A stretch of DNA of 64,000 nt, taken from assembly GCA_949152475.1 (NCBI GenBank), contig OX424563.1, positions 14,481,001-14,545,000 on the forward strand, read 5' to 3'. The stretch is from Terebella lapidaria (Eukaryota > Annelida > Polychaeta > Terebellida > Terebellidae). The notes beneath the pieces are model-generated. The model saw only the letters and a list, made by a program, of their open reading frames with translations, was not told the DNA's origin and searched no databases. Every line of letters begins with the position of its first letter. Position 1 is the stretch's first letter. Position numbers and translations under genes: made by a program. This document shows, in pieces, positions 20,368-32,775 of the stretch.

Positions 20368-22465
20368 CACTAACTCCATTTAAATATTAAATCGAAATGT
20401 GATTCAACATTGTGATACACAGTCCCATGGACTCTGTGATTGTCTCTCGCTTGCTATTACAATGATCACTACTACACGTACATTTTCATAACTGTATCCT
20501 CTCTGATTCCTGTCACTGTCTGATTACTCGTCGTGTTAGGATAGTAGTAATAAGTTCGCTCCCCATATGGACCCATATGTGATTTGACACCTGTAATGTT
20601 TTGACTATGTTCAAGTGTAGAAAACGCCCACAACAATGTTTTGACTATGTTTAAGTGTAGAAAGCGCCCACAACAGTCTTGTTAAAACAAAATGTTACCT
20701 CATTAAGGAGCTAGGAATCTGTTCCCTGCTTTGTTATCCTCGATTCTTCACCGTGTATGAACTGGTCCCATGCAACAGTTGATGCGGACTGACATCATTT
20801 ATCCATGTCAGTCCGTCTTGCGAGGGAACGCGATAATATCATTATTTGTTATGCGTATTATTCGTGAAGTTTCATGTAAAACATGTCTGGGATATTTCAC
20901 GACAACGCGCCCTGTGGCATCAGTATTCATTATGAGGGAGTGCAAACTAAACATCAATCTTGTTGTAATAAACCTTTTCTCTTCGGAGAATCAGCAATGG
21001 ACCAATTCATAGACTTTCCCGCCATCTCATGCATATTCGGAATTTTCCGTAATTCAAACGGACCACTGAATCGCTGGTCTCACATACGGGTATCTCCTGC
21101 CAACTACTGATATAACCATTTGCGAAACGAAATGGCGGGAAGCCACAAAATGTGCGTTGTCCGCAACTCTGAATCACATAAACTGCCTTGGCGACGTATT
21201 TCAGCAAGAAACAATCGAATATGGTTGACTTTGTACACCATACATGATTGCGAACATGCACGTTCGTGTTACTCCAAATTCACGTTTATATGCGGGGTTC
21301 ATTTTCATGAACAGCTGATGGAGGTTCCAAGGATAGAAAACTGGGAGGGACCAGTTAGTTTTACTAACCATGATTATTGTAGTTTAGAGGTGTTTTGCTG
21401 GGTACATATTATACTGATTCGGGATACGGGTTTTACATGCAGAACAAATAATCTACAGTCAGACGTCTGTTGAATGGAAGCACACTTATTATTTCGTTGT
21501 GTTTAGACAGTGTAAAAGATTCATTTCAGTCAAGTAGAATAATTTTATAGCGGACTGGATCCAGTCCCCGATCCAGTTGTAACCCCCCAAATTTCCCCAA
21601 TTCTGGGAACATCGCACATAGATGGGCTGGGGACCACCTGAGCAAGGACAACATGCATGTAAAATTGTATTTCGTGAGATTTACCCCTTCTCTAATATTC
21701 CGGTTAGAAAGGATGTGTCATCTGCTGTCATTTGTATACTCGCTAGCCTGTAATACTGCCATCCGTAACTATGGACCAGTTGTCATATTTAACGGGATTA
21801 CCGGGGTTTCATGAATACTAGTATAGTGTGTTATCAAGCTACATCTACTCATGAAATTTCAGACAACTTAGGCCTATTTGATATGTTCCCTTGTTCATGT
21901 TATTATAATATTCTCATTCAAGATAAGATAGTTACGTTACGTATAATGAAGGTTATTGGACTCGTGTTGGTGGACCAATTTACTTATTTATTTCTGTGTA
22001 GTACTGTACGCATACCCACCATGTGCAGCCATCGTCTACGAAGGATATGACAATTGTGTGCTACACTGAACAGGGGTGGATCTAGGAATTTGTATCGGGG
22101 GGGGGGGGGGGGGTGCCGGGGATTTGTATCGGGGGGGGGGGGCGTAAAATTTTGATGTGTGACTTCAGTCGAGCGAAGCGAGACGAAAATTGGCGGTTTG
22201 TGGGTTTTAGGGGCGCCGTAAGCCCCTCAAGAAAATTTTGAAAATTGAAGACTCTCAGATCACTTCTGAGGTATACCAGAATATACATTTACATATACTT
22301 TCGTATATTTTTTGAAATACATTATTGAAATTGCAAGATGAGTATGGCTGGTCGGGGGGGGGGGGGGTGATTGTGATTGTACAGATATTTTTTTCCTTGC
22401 AGATCAGTGTTGTTGGCCGTAACATGCCGAAGCAGACCCGGCTTTGCTCGGGAACAGTGGGAAAC
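20368..22465. other. Non-coding stretch with one possible THAP remnant
   Basis: Only the 21120-21473 frame attracts attention. A 60-bp direct repeat (tgttttgactatgtt...aagtgtagaaa) occurs at about 20595 and 20636. G runs lie at 22098-22112 and 22131-22142 beside ggatctagg, resembling the ends described at 29010. Confidence 0.5.
21120..21473 (+). pseudogene. Possible degraded THAP-like zinc-finger frame
   Basis: The frame begins near MAGSHKMCVVRNSESHKL, has a Trp in the middle (RIWLTLY) and then FICGVHFHEQLME, which resembles the C-x2-H-F of a C2CH THAP domain. The second Cys expected four residues after the first is Ser here. No transposase follows. It could be a remnant of a P-type transposon or of a host THAP gene, or it could be chance. 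Confidence 0.3.
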
Positions 22466-22466
22466 C

Positions 22467-23285
22467 TATGGAAGCCCATAGGTGACAGGTGCGGGAAAAA
22501 AATTGGTGTTTTTTTCTATTAAAAACCTTGCACGTTCGAACGTAGAAAGTTTAAAACTACCACGTTCGCACGTGGAAGCATTTAGCGCTATCACGTCCTC
22601 ACGTGGTAACTTCGCACGTAGAAAGGTTTTAGGCTTCCACGTTCACACGTAGAAAGTCCAAAGCTACCACGTTCACACATGGAAACATTGTATGCTTTCA
22701 CGTTCGCACGTAGAAACTTTGAAACCTATCACGTTCGCACGTAGAAACTTTGAAACTTATCACGTTCGAATGTACAAAGATGTAGGTTTCTACGTTCACA
22801 CGTAGAAAGTTTCAAAGCTACCACGTTCACACGTGGAAGCATTTAGATACCTTTCCACGTTCGCACGTAGAAAGATTTAGGTTTCTACGTTCACACGTAG
22901 AAAGATTCAAAGCTATCACGTTCACACGTGAAAGCATTTGATGCTACCACACCCAAATCTTTGCACGTGCGAACGTGGTAGCTCCTGAAGTTCCATGTGC
23001 GAACGTGGAAGCGTTAAATGCTTCCACGTGTGAACGTGGTAACCTCAGACTTTTCACGTGGGAACGCAATAGCTTTAACTGTTTCCACGTGCGAACGTGG
23101 AAGCGTTAAATGCTTACACGTGTGAACGTGGTAACCTCTGACTTTCCACGTGTGAACGCAATAGCCTTAACTGTTTCCACGTGCGAACTTGATAGTGTTA
23201 AATGCTTCCACGTTCGAACGTGCTAGGTTTTTGCTGAAAAAGACATAGATTTTTTTTACGCGCATGTCACCTATGGACTTCCGTA
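22467..23285. mobile_element. Foldback element FB-1 with CACGTTCG satellite arms
   Basis: The two ends are inverted copies (tatggaagcccataggtgac on the left; tacggaagtccataggtgac read inward from the right), followed on each side by A/T-rich spacers and then arms of about 30-bp tandem units. Left-arm units carry cacgttcgcacgtag; right-arm units carry the reverse complement. The shared core CACGTTCGAACGTG is a perfect palindrome. Flanking words gaaacc (22461-22466) and gtaacc (23286-23291) match at 5 of 6 positions and may be a 6-bp target duplication. It has no coding capacity and so is non-autonomous. Confidence 0.8.
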
Positions 23286-23291
23286 GTAACC

Positions 23292-24395
23292 AAATCCGTG
23301 TGTCTGGAACTACATGTAGCTCTCGAACACTTGAACAATTAGTGCAATAAACAGTGCCACTGAGACAATGGTAAGAAAGGGGAAGATAATTTTGAGGACA
23401 GTAATCTTGACGAAATTGATCATGGTACACTTCCGAGCATAATTAGTAACAAAAATTATGAAATTTTGCATTATTGTTAATTTCTGCAGCAGATGTATGT
23501 GAACACCTGTATTGCGGAACTCGCAGTGAACCAGACTGCAGTCGAAACCCCCAGTGTAAACCTATTTGTATTTGTATATGTGATGGATTACGAATTGTAC
23601 GACCGGCCGATCATCTAGACTATGTCAGGTAATTTACATAATGATTATCAAAATCTGTTCAGAATATACATGATTCACCATTTATTTCAACTACATATAC
23701 ATGTACTTAGCAATTGCTCATGATTTCACTTATCTTTCTATCCACTAGTATTATAAACGTTTATAACTTCGTATATTATTCGCATTTGAACCTACGTACG
23801 TTACCTGTTTGGAACACACCCGAAGAACATTATTGTGTGGGCAAATACTGCCATAATGCTCATCTTCACACATGCACAAAGATACCAAACAAACAATAGT
23901 TTATATGCAAAAATGGTAGTGCACAATTATATTATACACCCTATATTCGTATTGGATCTAGTGAGCTCTCCATGTTTGTCTGTGATTGTCGAAGGACCAC
24001 AATGGAAATAAATTCTTGCACTTTTTGTGTTATCCTGATTTTTATGTATCAGTGTACGTCTGTACATTTTGACCTAATCAAATAATTCAAATAAAAAATG
24101 GTGTTGATCGGGTTTGATCTGCCAACATGTGTATACATGCAAGCAGAAAACCGCTCATTATGCCCAAGACATTAAACCTGAAGGCTCCTCTTTAGCTGGG
24201 GTTTGTGTATTCAGTGAAAAAAAAAGACTATCACAAGGATTTTGTATTTCATTTCCTGCCATTCCACCCTGCAAACTGACCTTGTTGCAGACCATTTCTT
24301 TTGAGACAGCAGCAGGTCTCCCAGACAGACGTTATACAATCCGTAATTTCCGATTAGTTTGTTAGTGTGTGGTTTGACAGGATGCACATGTAGGT
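23292..24395. other. Non-coding stretch
   Basis: AT-rich DNA without recognised genes or repeats. Confidence 0.5.
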
Positions 24396-27300
24396 ACTAA
24401 ACGTCAAAGCCTAAAGATGCCTTGGGGCATTGCGACTCTGTTCCACTAATATTGGCAAATACAAAAGATGACGATTCGGCCCAGGGTCAGGTTCATATAT
24501 CAGTCTGGGGTGACGAGTCCAAAAATAACACCCTGTCTACTCAACAACACACCGATTCTGAGATATCGACTAAAATAATAAATGATGACTCAGCATAGTA
24601 AAATTTGGCCCAGAACCATGCCCACCCAACTTATTCCCTAAGACATGTTTGTCTAAAGCAAGGAGTCTGAAAATAATGTCCGCATGGCTCTATGACGCAC
24701 CGTTCCCGAGATATCAACAAAAAATAAAAATGCTGACTCAGCAAAAATAAACTTCAGCCAACATACCCCTAAGACATGTTTGCCTAGGCTGACGAGTCCG
24801 AAAATAACGTCTGTTTCGCTTAACGATGCATCGTTTCCGAGATATGGCTGAAAATGAAAATTGCTGACTCAGCAAAAAAAAAAATGGCAAAATTCACCCA
24901 ACAATATCCCAAGACATGTTATTCTAGGGCAACAAGTCCGAAAATAATTTTCGCTCTGTGATGCACCGTTTCCGAGATATGCAGTGAAACTCAAGGATGA
25001 CTCACCAAAAGTGTTTTCGGCCCTTGGGTCAAAAGTCATTTGACGGATTGACCCCATAATCATAATCAGAAAGGTTCCTTTCCGACACTATATCCACCTA
25101 GGTGTCAAATTACAGAAGAGTAGCACAAGTACTGTTTTAGTTATCGCCCGAAACCATTTGAAAATTCACCCTCAAGGACTAACCAGACTTCGGAGCCGGC
25201 TCGAAAACAACAGACTTCATCTACGCAAGATATGTGATAACTGCTGCAAAAATGTCTCGAAGATTGCAAAGCGTTCTTGAGTTATCGTCCGCAAACCGAA
25301 AAGTGAAAGAAAGAAAAAAGAAAAATAATTCGGACAAATACCATAATAACAAGCAAAACATATTGTAGCAACAAGTGTGACGTAGCTTACCGGCAATTCA
25401 TTCAGATTAATTTTTTCCTCAGAGGATAAATCATTAAAACTATCCTCAGCATTTGTAGCTTATGATCAATTTACATATTTTTTAGATAGAAATGACCTAT
25501 ATGAAATAGAGAAATCTCTAGGAACAGGGGGTCATTCGACATGGTCGAGGGCGGCCATCCGATTAATATGATCCTGCGGTTGTCCTTGTTATGGGCACGA
25601 GGATTCTATTTAGGATGTTTATAAAGCAACCGGAAGTAGTTATCGTCGACTTCCGGGAAAATTTTAGAAAATTTGGCCCCCACTTTTTTTTCAATATTTT
25701 TACCTGTAGTGAAGCAATTTCAGCACACAAAAAAAATAGCACGAAAATCCCACGGGAATACATGTCATACCACACTGATATGCGCATATGGTAATACAAA
25801 CCTTACATTCGGTCCCTAGAAGCGAATTTGTGCATTTCGGCCCATTTTGGATCTGCGTTTCGGGCCTTCAGGCATAACAACACCAATCATATTACGTCAC
25901 ATCCTTTACAGTCAGAGAATTCCCTATTTTGAAAACGGGGGATACGGGATACCATCAGAACTTGAGCTGTAGCAAAAAATCTAATTTTTTAATCACTATG
26001 GTGAGATGAGTAAATGAATTAGCTAGCTTGTTATGTAAGCTGCTAAGGTTTATCTTGTTCTGGGACGGAGCTATGAAGACTTGAAATTGGGCTTCCTATC
26101 ATTGCTTTGAATGGCCGGGGCTATTACTGAAATGTCCTTTAGAGCGACTTAATGTCCATCATCGTCATACACGTTGCCAACTGCCTGAAAATCCTGCTTG
26201 TTCAGAAAATTACTTTTAAAGCTTGAAATTGTGTCGAATTGGCCATTTTCAGCAATAAAATGGCTGTCAAATGGGCAAAGACGATCCAATAAAAAAAGGT
26301 TAGAAGAACCGTCTCTAGATTTGGCCCAAGGTAGATTTTGGTAAATTCATAGGAATCTTCACCACGTCCAAAAATAATACAGACACAGATGGATGCTGAC
26401 TTGACGACGGACGAAAAAAACACGACAATAGTTCCGAATGGGCTGCAAGATTTGAAATGTTTTCGTACTTCGACTGCGTTCCAGGTATATACATGTATAT
26501 CCCTCTATGTATATGCAACTTCCATGAAACACTTTTCTCGATATGATGTCATGATTCGATGTTAGCATCTCCCAGTTAATGCTTCCACCAGGGACCTATG
26601 AGGTATGTAATGGTTATTTCCCAGCAATAATTAGCCATTTCAGCAGAATGCCTTCATGGTTTTGTCCAAAAAACTTTTTGGTATCCGCGCGATAACTTCA
26701 ATTTGCCGCGATGTATCTTTGCCAAATTTTCACCGCTGGTCAGAAATGTTGTGTAGAAGAAGCCTATTGTTTTTGAGGCGGATCCGGGTCCATAAAATCC
26801 GTGAGGATCAAATCAATGTTTCTGGTCTCCGCACGATAACTCAAAAAGAATTATGGCAATGACCGTGGAACTTTACATGGAGGTTCATTTATCACCAGGT
26901 AAGAAGGCTTTGATTTTGAGCCGATTCGTCGAACGACCTGCGACCTAGGGCTCGAACAAATTTTAGCTGAGTCATCCTTGAGGCTTCCTGCATATCTCGG
27001 AAACGGTGTGTCGTAGAGCGAAACGGACCTTATTTTCGGACTCGTCACCCTAGACAAACATGTCTAAGAGGTATTAGGGATGAACTTTGACTTTGACCTG
27101 AAATTAATATGCCGAGTCGGCACTTTTCATTTTCGTCGATATTTTGGAAACGGTGCGTCGTATAGTGAAACTGATGTTATTTTCGGATTTATGGCCCTTG
27201 ACAAAGATATCAAAGGGGTACTAGGGGTGAACTTTGACCTTGACCTGGAGTTGTTTTTTTTTTTGCCAAGTCGGCATTTTTCGTTTTCGTAGATATCTCG

Positions 27301-28184
27301 GAAATGGTCCGTAGTAGAGCTAAACGGACGTTATTATCGGACTCGTGGCTCTAGACGAACATATCCAAGGTATCTAAGGGGTACAAGGGATGAACTTTGA
27401 CCTTGACCTGATTTTTTTTGTCGAGTTGGCGTCTTTTTTCATTTCCATTGATATCTCGGAAACTGTGCATCGTAGAGCGAAACGGACGTTATTTTCGGAC
27501 TCGTGGCCCTAGACAAACATATCTTGGGGGTATTATGGATGAACTTTGATCTTGATCTGAAATTTTTTTCCGAGTCGGCATTTTTCATTTTCATTGATAT
27601 TGTGGAAACGGCCCATAGAGCGAAACGGACGTTATTCTCAGACTCGCGGCCCTAGACCAACATATCTAGGGAGTATTATGGATGAACTTTGATCTCGGAA
27701 ACGGTACATCGTAGAGCGTAACAGACGTTGTTTTTAGACTCGTGGCAGTAGACCAAGATATATAAGGGCACTAGGGATGAATTCTGAACTTGACCTGAAT
27801 TTTTTTCGGCGAGTCGGCATTTTTCATATTTGTCGAGATCTCGGAAACTGTGTGTTGTAGAGCGAATCGGACGTTATTTCCGGACTCGTGGCCCTAGACA
27901 AATGTATCTAAGGGGTATTAGGGATGAACTTTGACCTTGACCTGAATTTTCCGCCGAGTCGGCATTTTTCATTTTCGTCACTATCTCGGCAATGGTGCGA
28001 CCAAGAGCAAAACAGACATTGGACTGATAGTCTTAGGGGTATCAAGTTTGTCATTGACATACATGTAATTGCATAAATGTCTTTCAGGTCTCATTGGGAG
28101 CTTCGTCATGTGTTTTCTGAGTCAGCTTTTTTTTCATGCTTCACCCTGAAATGCCTCCAAGGCCTTTAGGCCTTGACGTCTAGT
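24396..28184. mobile_element. Foldback element FB-2 with about 150-bp satellite arms
   Basis: The left end actaaacgtcaaagcctaaa and the right end, read inward as actagacgtcaaggcctaaa, are inverted copies. The left arm (about 24480-25080) has four units and the right arm (about 26900-28020) has seven or eight, in opposite orientation. Each unit is about 150 bp and contains the cggactcg, ctagacaaacat, gatatctcggaaacgg and gagcgaaacggacgttatt words or their complements. The 25.1-26.9 kb centre shows no gene. No clear target duplication was found. Confidence 0.75.
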
Positions 28185-29009
28185 TGTTGGCATGATGTGG
28201 CATTGTTTGGAGCCAATACCGAGAGAACGTGTTGCCGACGGATTGGCAACAGTTGTCAACTCAGCTGATACGACTGCTGTCAGTCATTAGCGTAATGCCT
28301 ATATAAATTTGATCACATCGTCACCAGAGCTTTTACGTAGTAATCAGTCCTTGTGAAGGGATAATAGAAATAAAACCCTGAAATAATAATGGCGAGCATT
28401 ATTTCACCTACCAGACAAACATAAGGATGGATAATTTAAGGACCTCATACTTCTACGAGATTTGAGATATATAGGTCACTCTCAGACTTTCATGAGGAAA
28501 CAAACAACATATATTTAATGTATTTCTTGGTATCAGAAAAATGACCGAGAAAATGATGTCCTAAAAGCATGCCACGAGCCGGCACAAAGTTGTGTGTTTT
28601 TTGTTCTCTGAGTATTTCTGGAACCATTGACACAAGACATTTTTGAAGGCAGCTCGAGAGATTTGAAGAGTAACATTCTGTCTGGTCATGACGCAGATCT
28701 GATTCGCATATCAATTTATATATGATTGTTATATATTGTATCATATATTTGTAATCACATTCACCATCTATATATTAATTAATCGTCATTATATCTAGTC
28801 ATCAATCGCAGGCGAAGTGTAGGCCTATGTGTGCATGATGATCAGTTGAATACCAGTCATAAATTGTTCATGAAAATGTGCATGACTTTTTTATGACAAC
28901 AGATGCTCAATCATGTGTGTGTGCTTTCATACTAACATCATGAAGAATCGATGAAGTCGTGCAACGAAAATTTCGTTGAATTGGACAACAAAAGCCTGGA
29001 ATTATCATA
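28185..29009. other. Non-coding stretch
   Basis: No gene, repeat array or element end recognised. Confidence 0.45.
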
Positions 29010-30337
29010 GGCGGATCCAGGGGGGGGGGGGGGGGCGCACCCGCCTCATTATCTCATTACTCATAGTTCAGGGTGTGTAAAAACTTTAAAATCCACAATG
29101 AAGAGAAAGACAGAACAGGACACTACACGCTTTTTCAAGAAGAGGTAAAATAAACACCAGATTTATTTGTACTTTTCGTACCTGATTGCCCGCTATAGAC
29201 TAAACATTTTTTTTTTTTGACAACCCAATGCCAACGGATATAGATGTTATTAATGCGACTGACAATCAATTTCTTTTGCTGCCAGTGTATTTTCCATGCA
29301 GATGATGAAAAACATGCTATTTTGAACATCAAATTACCACCTAGTGTCGAGGTAAACCCCAAAACAGACAGTAGGTTATTGTTCTATGATAAGTAATCTA
29401 ACTATATAGCCAAGAAGCTGCACCATAAAACGCTGTCTGCTTCCTTTTTTTATTTTGGCAGCCAACATGATAAAAGTAACAATAAAACATGATATGTACA
29501 TATACAAATAGATCACTTAGTAGTAAACAAAACTGTTATCTTCTGAAGATTGAAGATTTGAGAACAATAGCTGTTTGACTGATTTTTTGAAACAGGACTT
29601 GGAGTTGGTACATTCAATTTCCAATGGTAAACTGTTCCAGAGTTTGGCAGCAGTGAATACAAAAGATGATTTACCGTGACTTTTAACATGAGGTACAATT
29701 ACTGAGTGAGCACTGTTTCTTGTGTTGTGAAAAGAACTGTTTACCATGAAGCTGTCTTTTAGATAGACAGGAGCAGACCCGTTTTGAACTTTGAACAAAT
29801 GGCTGAGTTTTAATTGATTTACCTTGTAGTCAAAAGCCTTGTAGTCATGTTCAGATCCTATACGGAACAATTTTCGGCAAAATCCATTGGCAAACTGCAG
29901 AGATATAGACCAAATAAAACATACCCAGAATTCGGCTGATAAGGCATCGATTCTGACTGTTAAGCAACCTTAAAGCTGTTGTTGATATGTATGTTCGCAA
30001 AAATGCCAGAAAAATGTTGATTATCAACCCACTCGACAAACATGTGAAATACATTTTTGTGTTTTGAGCACCTCTATTATTTGTTCAACCATATACGTTT
30101 CAATATAATAATTCATCCCAATGAAACCTTCGATAGACAACGAGTGTATATTTGGTCATGTTGTGATTCAACGCCACCCACAACCTGGAACCAAGAATCC
30201 TGTACCCTTCTCTGATTATAGTCCCAGTAATGTCTCCAGAAACCACCCCAAATGCTCTCAGAAAACACCAAAATGCAAAATTTTCTCGGGGGGCTTACGC
30301 CCCCCCCCCCCCCCTAATGAAAATTTCTGGATCCGCC
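29010..30337. mobile_element. Element bounded by GGCGGATCCAG inverted ends, carrying a LINE fragment
   Basis: GGCGGATCCAG (29010-29020) is followed by a run of G. At the other side a run of C precedes CTGGATCCGCC (30327-30337), the exact reverse complement. Between them lies a LINE 3' fragment on the minus strand. Similar ggatc-plus-G-run ends occur near 22078 and, less well preserved, near 34880, so this may be a repeat family. No target duplication is evident. Confidence 0.5.
29517..30060 (-). pseudogene. 3'-terminal fragment of a LINE reverse transcriptase ORF
   Basis: The minus strand encodes QLKLSHLFKVQNGSAPVYLKD followed by a spacer and AAKLWNSLPLEIECTNSKSCFKKSVKQLLF. This is the conserved C-terminal region found after the RT domain in CR1/Jockey/Rex-like LINEs (the LWNSLP motif). 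The section before it (29851-30054) is in another frame, so this part is degraded. No endonuclease or RT core is present nearby. Confidence 0.65.
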
Positions 30338-32037
30338 TTTGATGAAATGCAACGCACATTCACATTAGAATATTAAAATCAGATGACCACGCGAGTATCC
30401 CTCGCGTTGTTGAGGATGTCGACTTTTATCAGCAATAATTAAACTGTCGCTAAGAATAGAAATGTAATAAATGATCTGTGATGTTTTGATCATTTCACCT
30501 CCAATAATAGTATTCGTAAATTTATTACCAGGTGAGTAATGTTGATGATCCTACATACTTTACAATAAAGTAACAATTGCAACAACAAAAAGTTCCATTA
30601 AATCGCTGCTGGAATCACAGGTGGACTTCATTAATGGCGGAATGAGCGTGCACTATGCCATAAGAAGCCAAATGTGAAGATTGTGGTCATTGTGTCATAT
30701 TTATGATATTTTAATATCCGAGCAAATTTCGACCATATTGCCTAAGGTGGAGACGTTTCATTCAATGCCATGATGATTTTGTGTAATTTGTGCACTGTGC
30801 ATCGATTTAGTCCTATGAATAATCTGAGGCATGAATAGTGGTCATGACCTATATCTTTATCTCTTCTTTTAGTATAAGAAATCCAGAATGTGATACAGTA
30901 TAAAAAAAGAAAACAATCTCCTGGTCCAATTTAAAAATATAATAATTTCGTTCTGTTGTTGAGGATTCTGTTGAGGGGCCAGGCTTCGATCGCACGGCCA
31001 TGGAACATATAAAGAATATGTCATATTTAGACATAACGTGACGCATTCGCAACAGGAAGCACAGAGGTTTGCTGCTGTGTTTTGGACTTGAAATCGCAGT
31101 CACCGTCTGCCACTACGGAACAATCACATTTTTACCGAACAAGACTCGCGCGAAATGTACATTCGCACATTTCTCGGTCACACAGATCAACAGCGATTGT
31201 AATATTAGTTGATATGGCTGTTGTGTGTCATTAAAATAATGCGTAGGTCTTAATAATATGATCACAATTTCATATGGTATTCTGACCTTGTGAGAGGAGA
31301 ATGAAAATATATCCTTGGTATTACGTAATCAGACAAACATTAGTATAATTTGCTGACCTAAGCTCATGATGTAAGGTCACCCACGCTTTCTGAGGTATTG
31401 CACACACTCAGTTGGATTTAGCACTTTTGGTATTCAAAGAGATCACTCAAATGTTGCTCACAGGAAGGGCCCAATTAGCATACTCTGCGCTTTAATACTA
31501 CTCACCCACTATATGAATACCATTTAATACATCACCTTTTTACATCACCTTTTTACGTCACCTTTTTAATCCTCATTGAATATAGTGAAAGGCGGGGGGT
31601 GCGATACTTGGGCCACAGGGGGGAACCTTCAGTGAGGCCCAGATGTTAAAATATTGGGGGTTTGGTGGTAAAAGCGCCAAAATTGATACAATTCTAACCA
31701 TGAACCGAGTAAATGTATATTGATTTCAGCTATAATAGAAAGCAAGACTGACCGATTTCAGAAACATGACGAAAAATCTAAGATGACCACCGTCGCACAG
31801 ACGTGACCAAATATTGGAATGGTTATTATAATTCTCCTAATGTTTAACATATCGAGACGATGATTCCATTCCTGGGTTTTCTAACCTGAGGAAGCCAACT
31901 GGACACTCTGGTTTCATTTACAGTGATAAAGAGGGTGTTAAATGACCCACCAAATTGTTAATTGTTACAGATTATATTCCATAATATCTCCCGAGAGTAA
32001 CTTTTTATGCAATGATAGTATAATATTCCTACATTAA

Positions 32038-32775
32038 AGTACTAGTATAGTGAAAATATGATATGAACTTGAAAGATCTCATCGATCTGAGCAAAATGTT
32101 TTTTTACGGCATGTAAATTTCACAATCCGTTCAAAAGTTATAGCACTTTAAAGACTGAAATCGGCAAATTTGCTTTTTCAAAACAATTTAGTTAATTAGT
32201 ATCAAAGATTCATTTAATGTTATGATTATTCATCATAACTTATTCTATACAGATTTTAATATGAATAATCAGTGTTTTCACTTTTTCTGTTGTTGTCAAG
32301 GTAACCAGTGACCTGGTTGCTAGGGCCAGAAACCCACTTAGAACAGGGTATGCACAAATAAAGATGGTGCCAACTTGAGCTCTATATTAATTTCTTTCAT
32401 AAATAATCTACAGAAAGTCTGTGGATAGACTGACTTGGCAGTTAATGGCCATGGTAACCATGGGTAACTACGGCTATAGGGAACGACTGGTAACCATAGC
32501 AACAGTACAGTTTGTGTGGATGTCGACTATGTATGGTACATAAAAATATGCTATATCATGGCTTGAAATATCCTAATTAAAATTGTTCCCCTCGTGACAT
32601 CATGAATTCTCATTAGCATCTAATTTGCATATTAATGAGTTGCTGAAACTTTTCAAGTGGCTTCTGTAATGTAGTGCTGGAATGGCAGTTTCAAATGGCT
32701 GTAACTTTTGAACGGATAGAGATATTGATATACCGTAAAGACCATTTTGCTCAGATGTTTCACTTTACTAGTACT
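32038..32775. mobile_element. Inverted-repeat (MITE-like) element
   Basis: agtactagtatagtgaaaa at the left is matched by the complement of ctttactagtact at the right. Further in, atctgagcaaaatg, a tttacgg word and atccgttcaaaagttatagc recur inverted near 32690-32755. The arms are about 110 bp and diverged. No coding. Confidence 0.65.

Noticed and set aside
22531-23240. CRISPR-like look of regularly spaced repeats
   Set aside because: Units are degenerate, have no constant spacer design, invert midway and lie in animal DNA between inverted ends.
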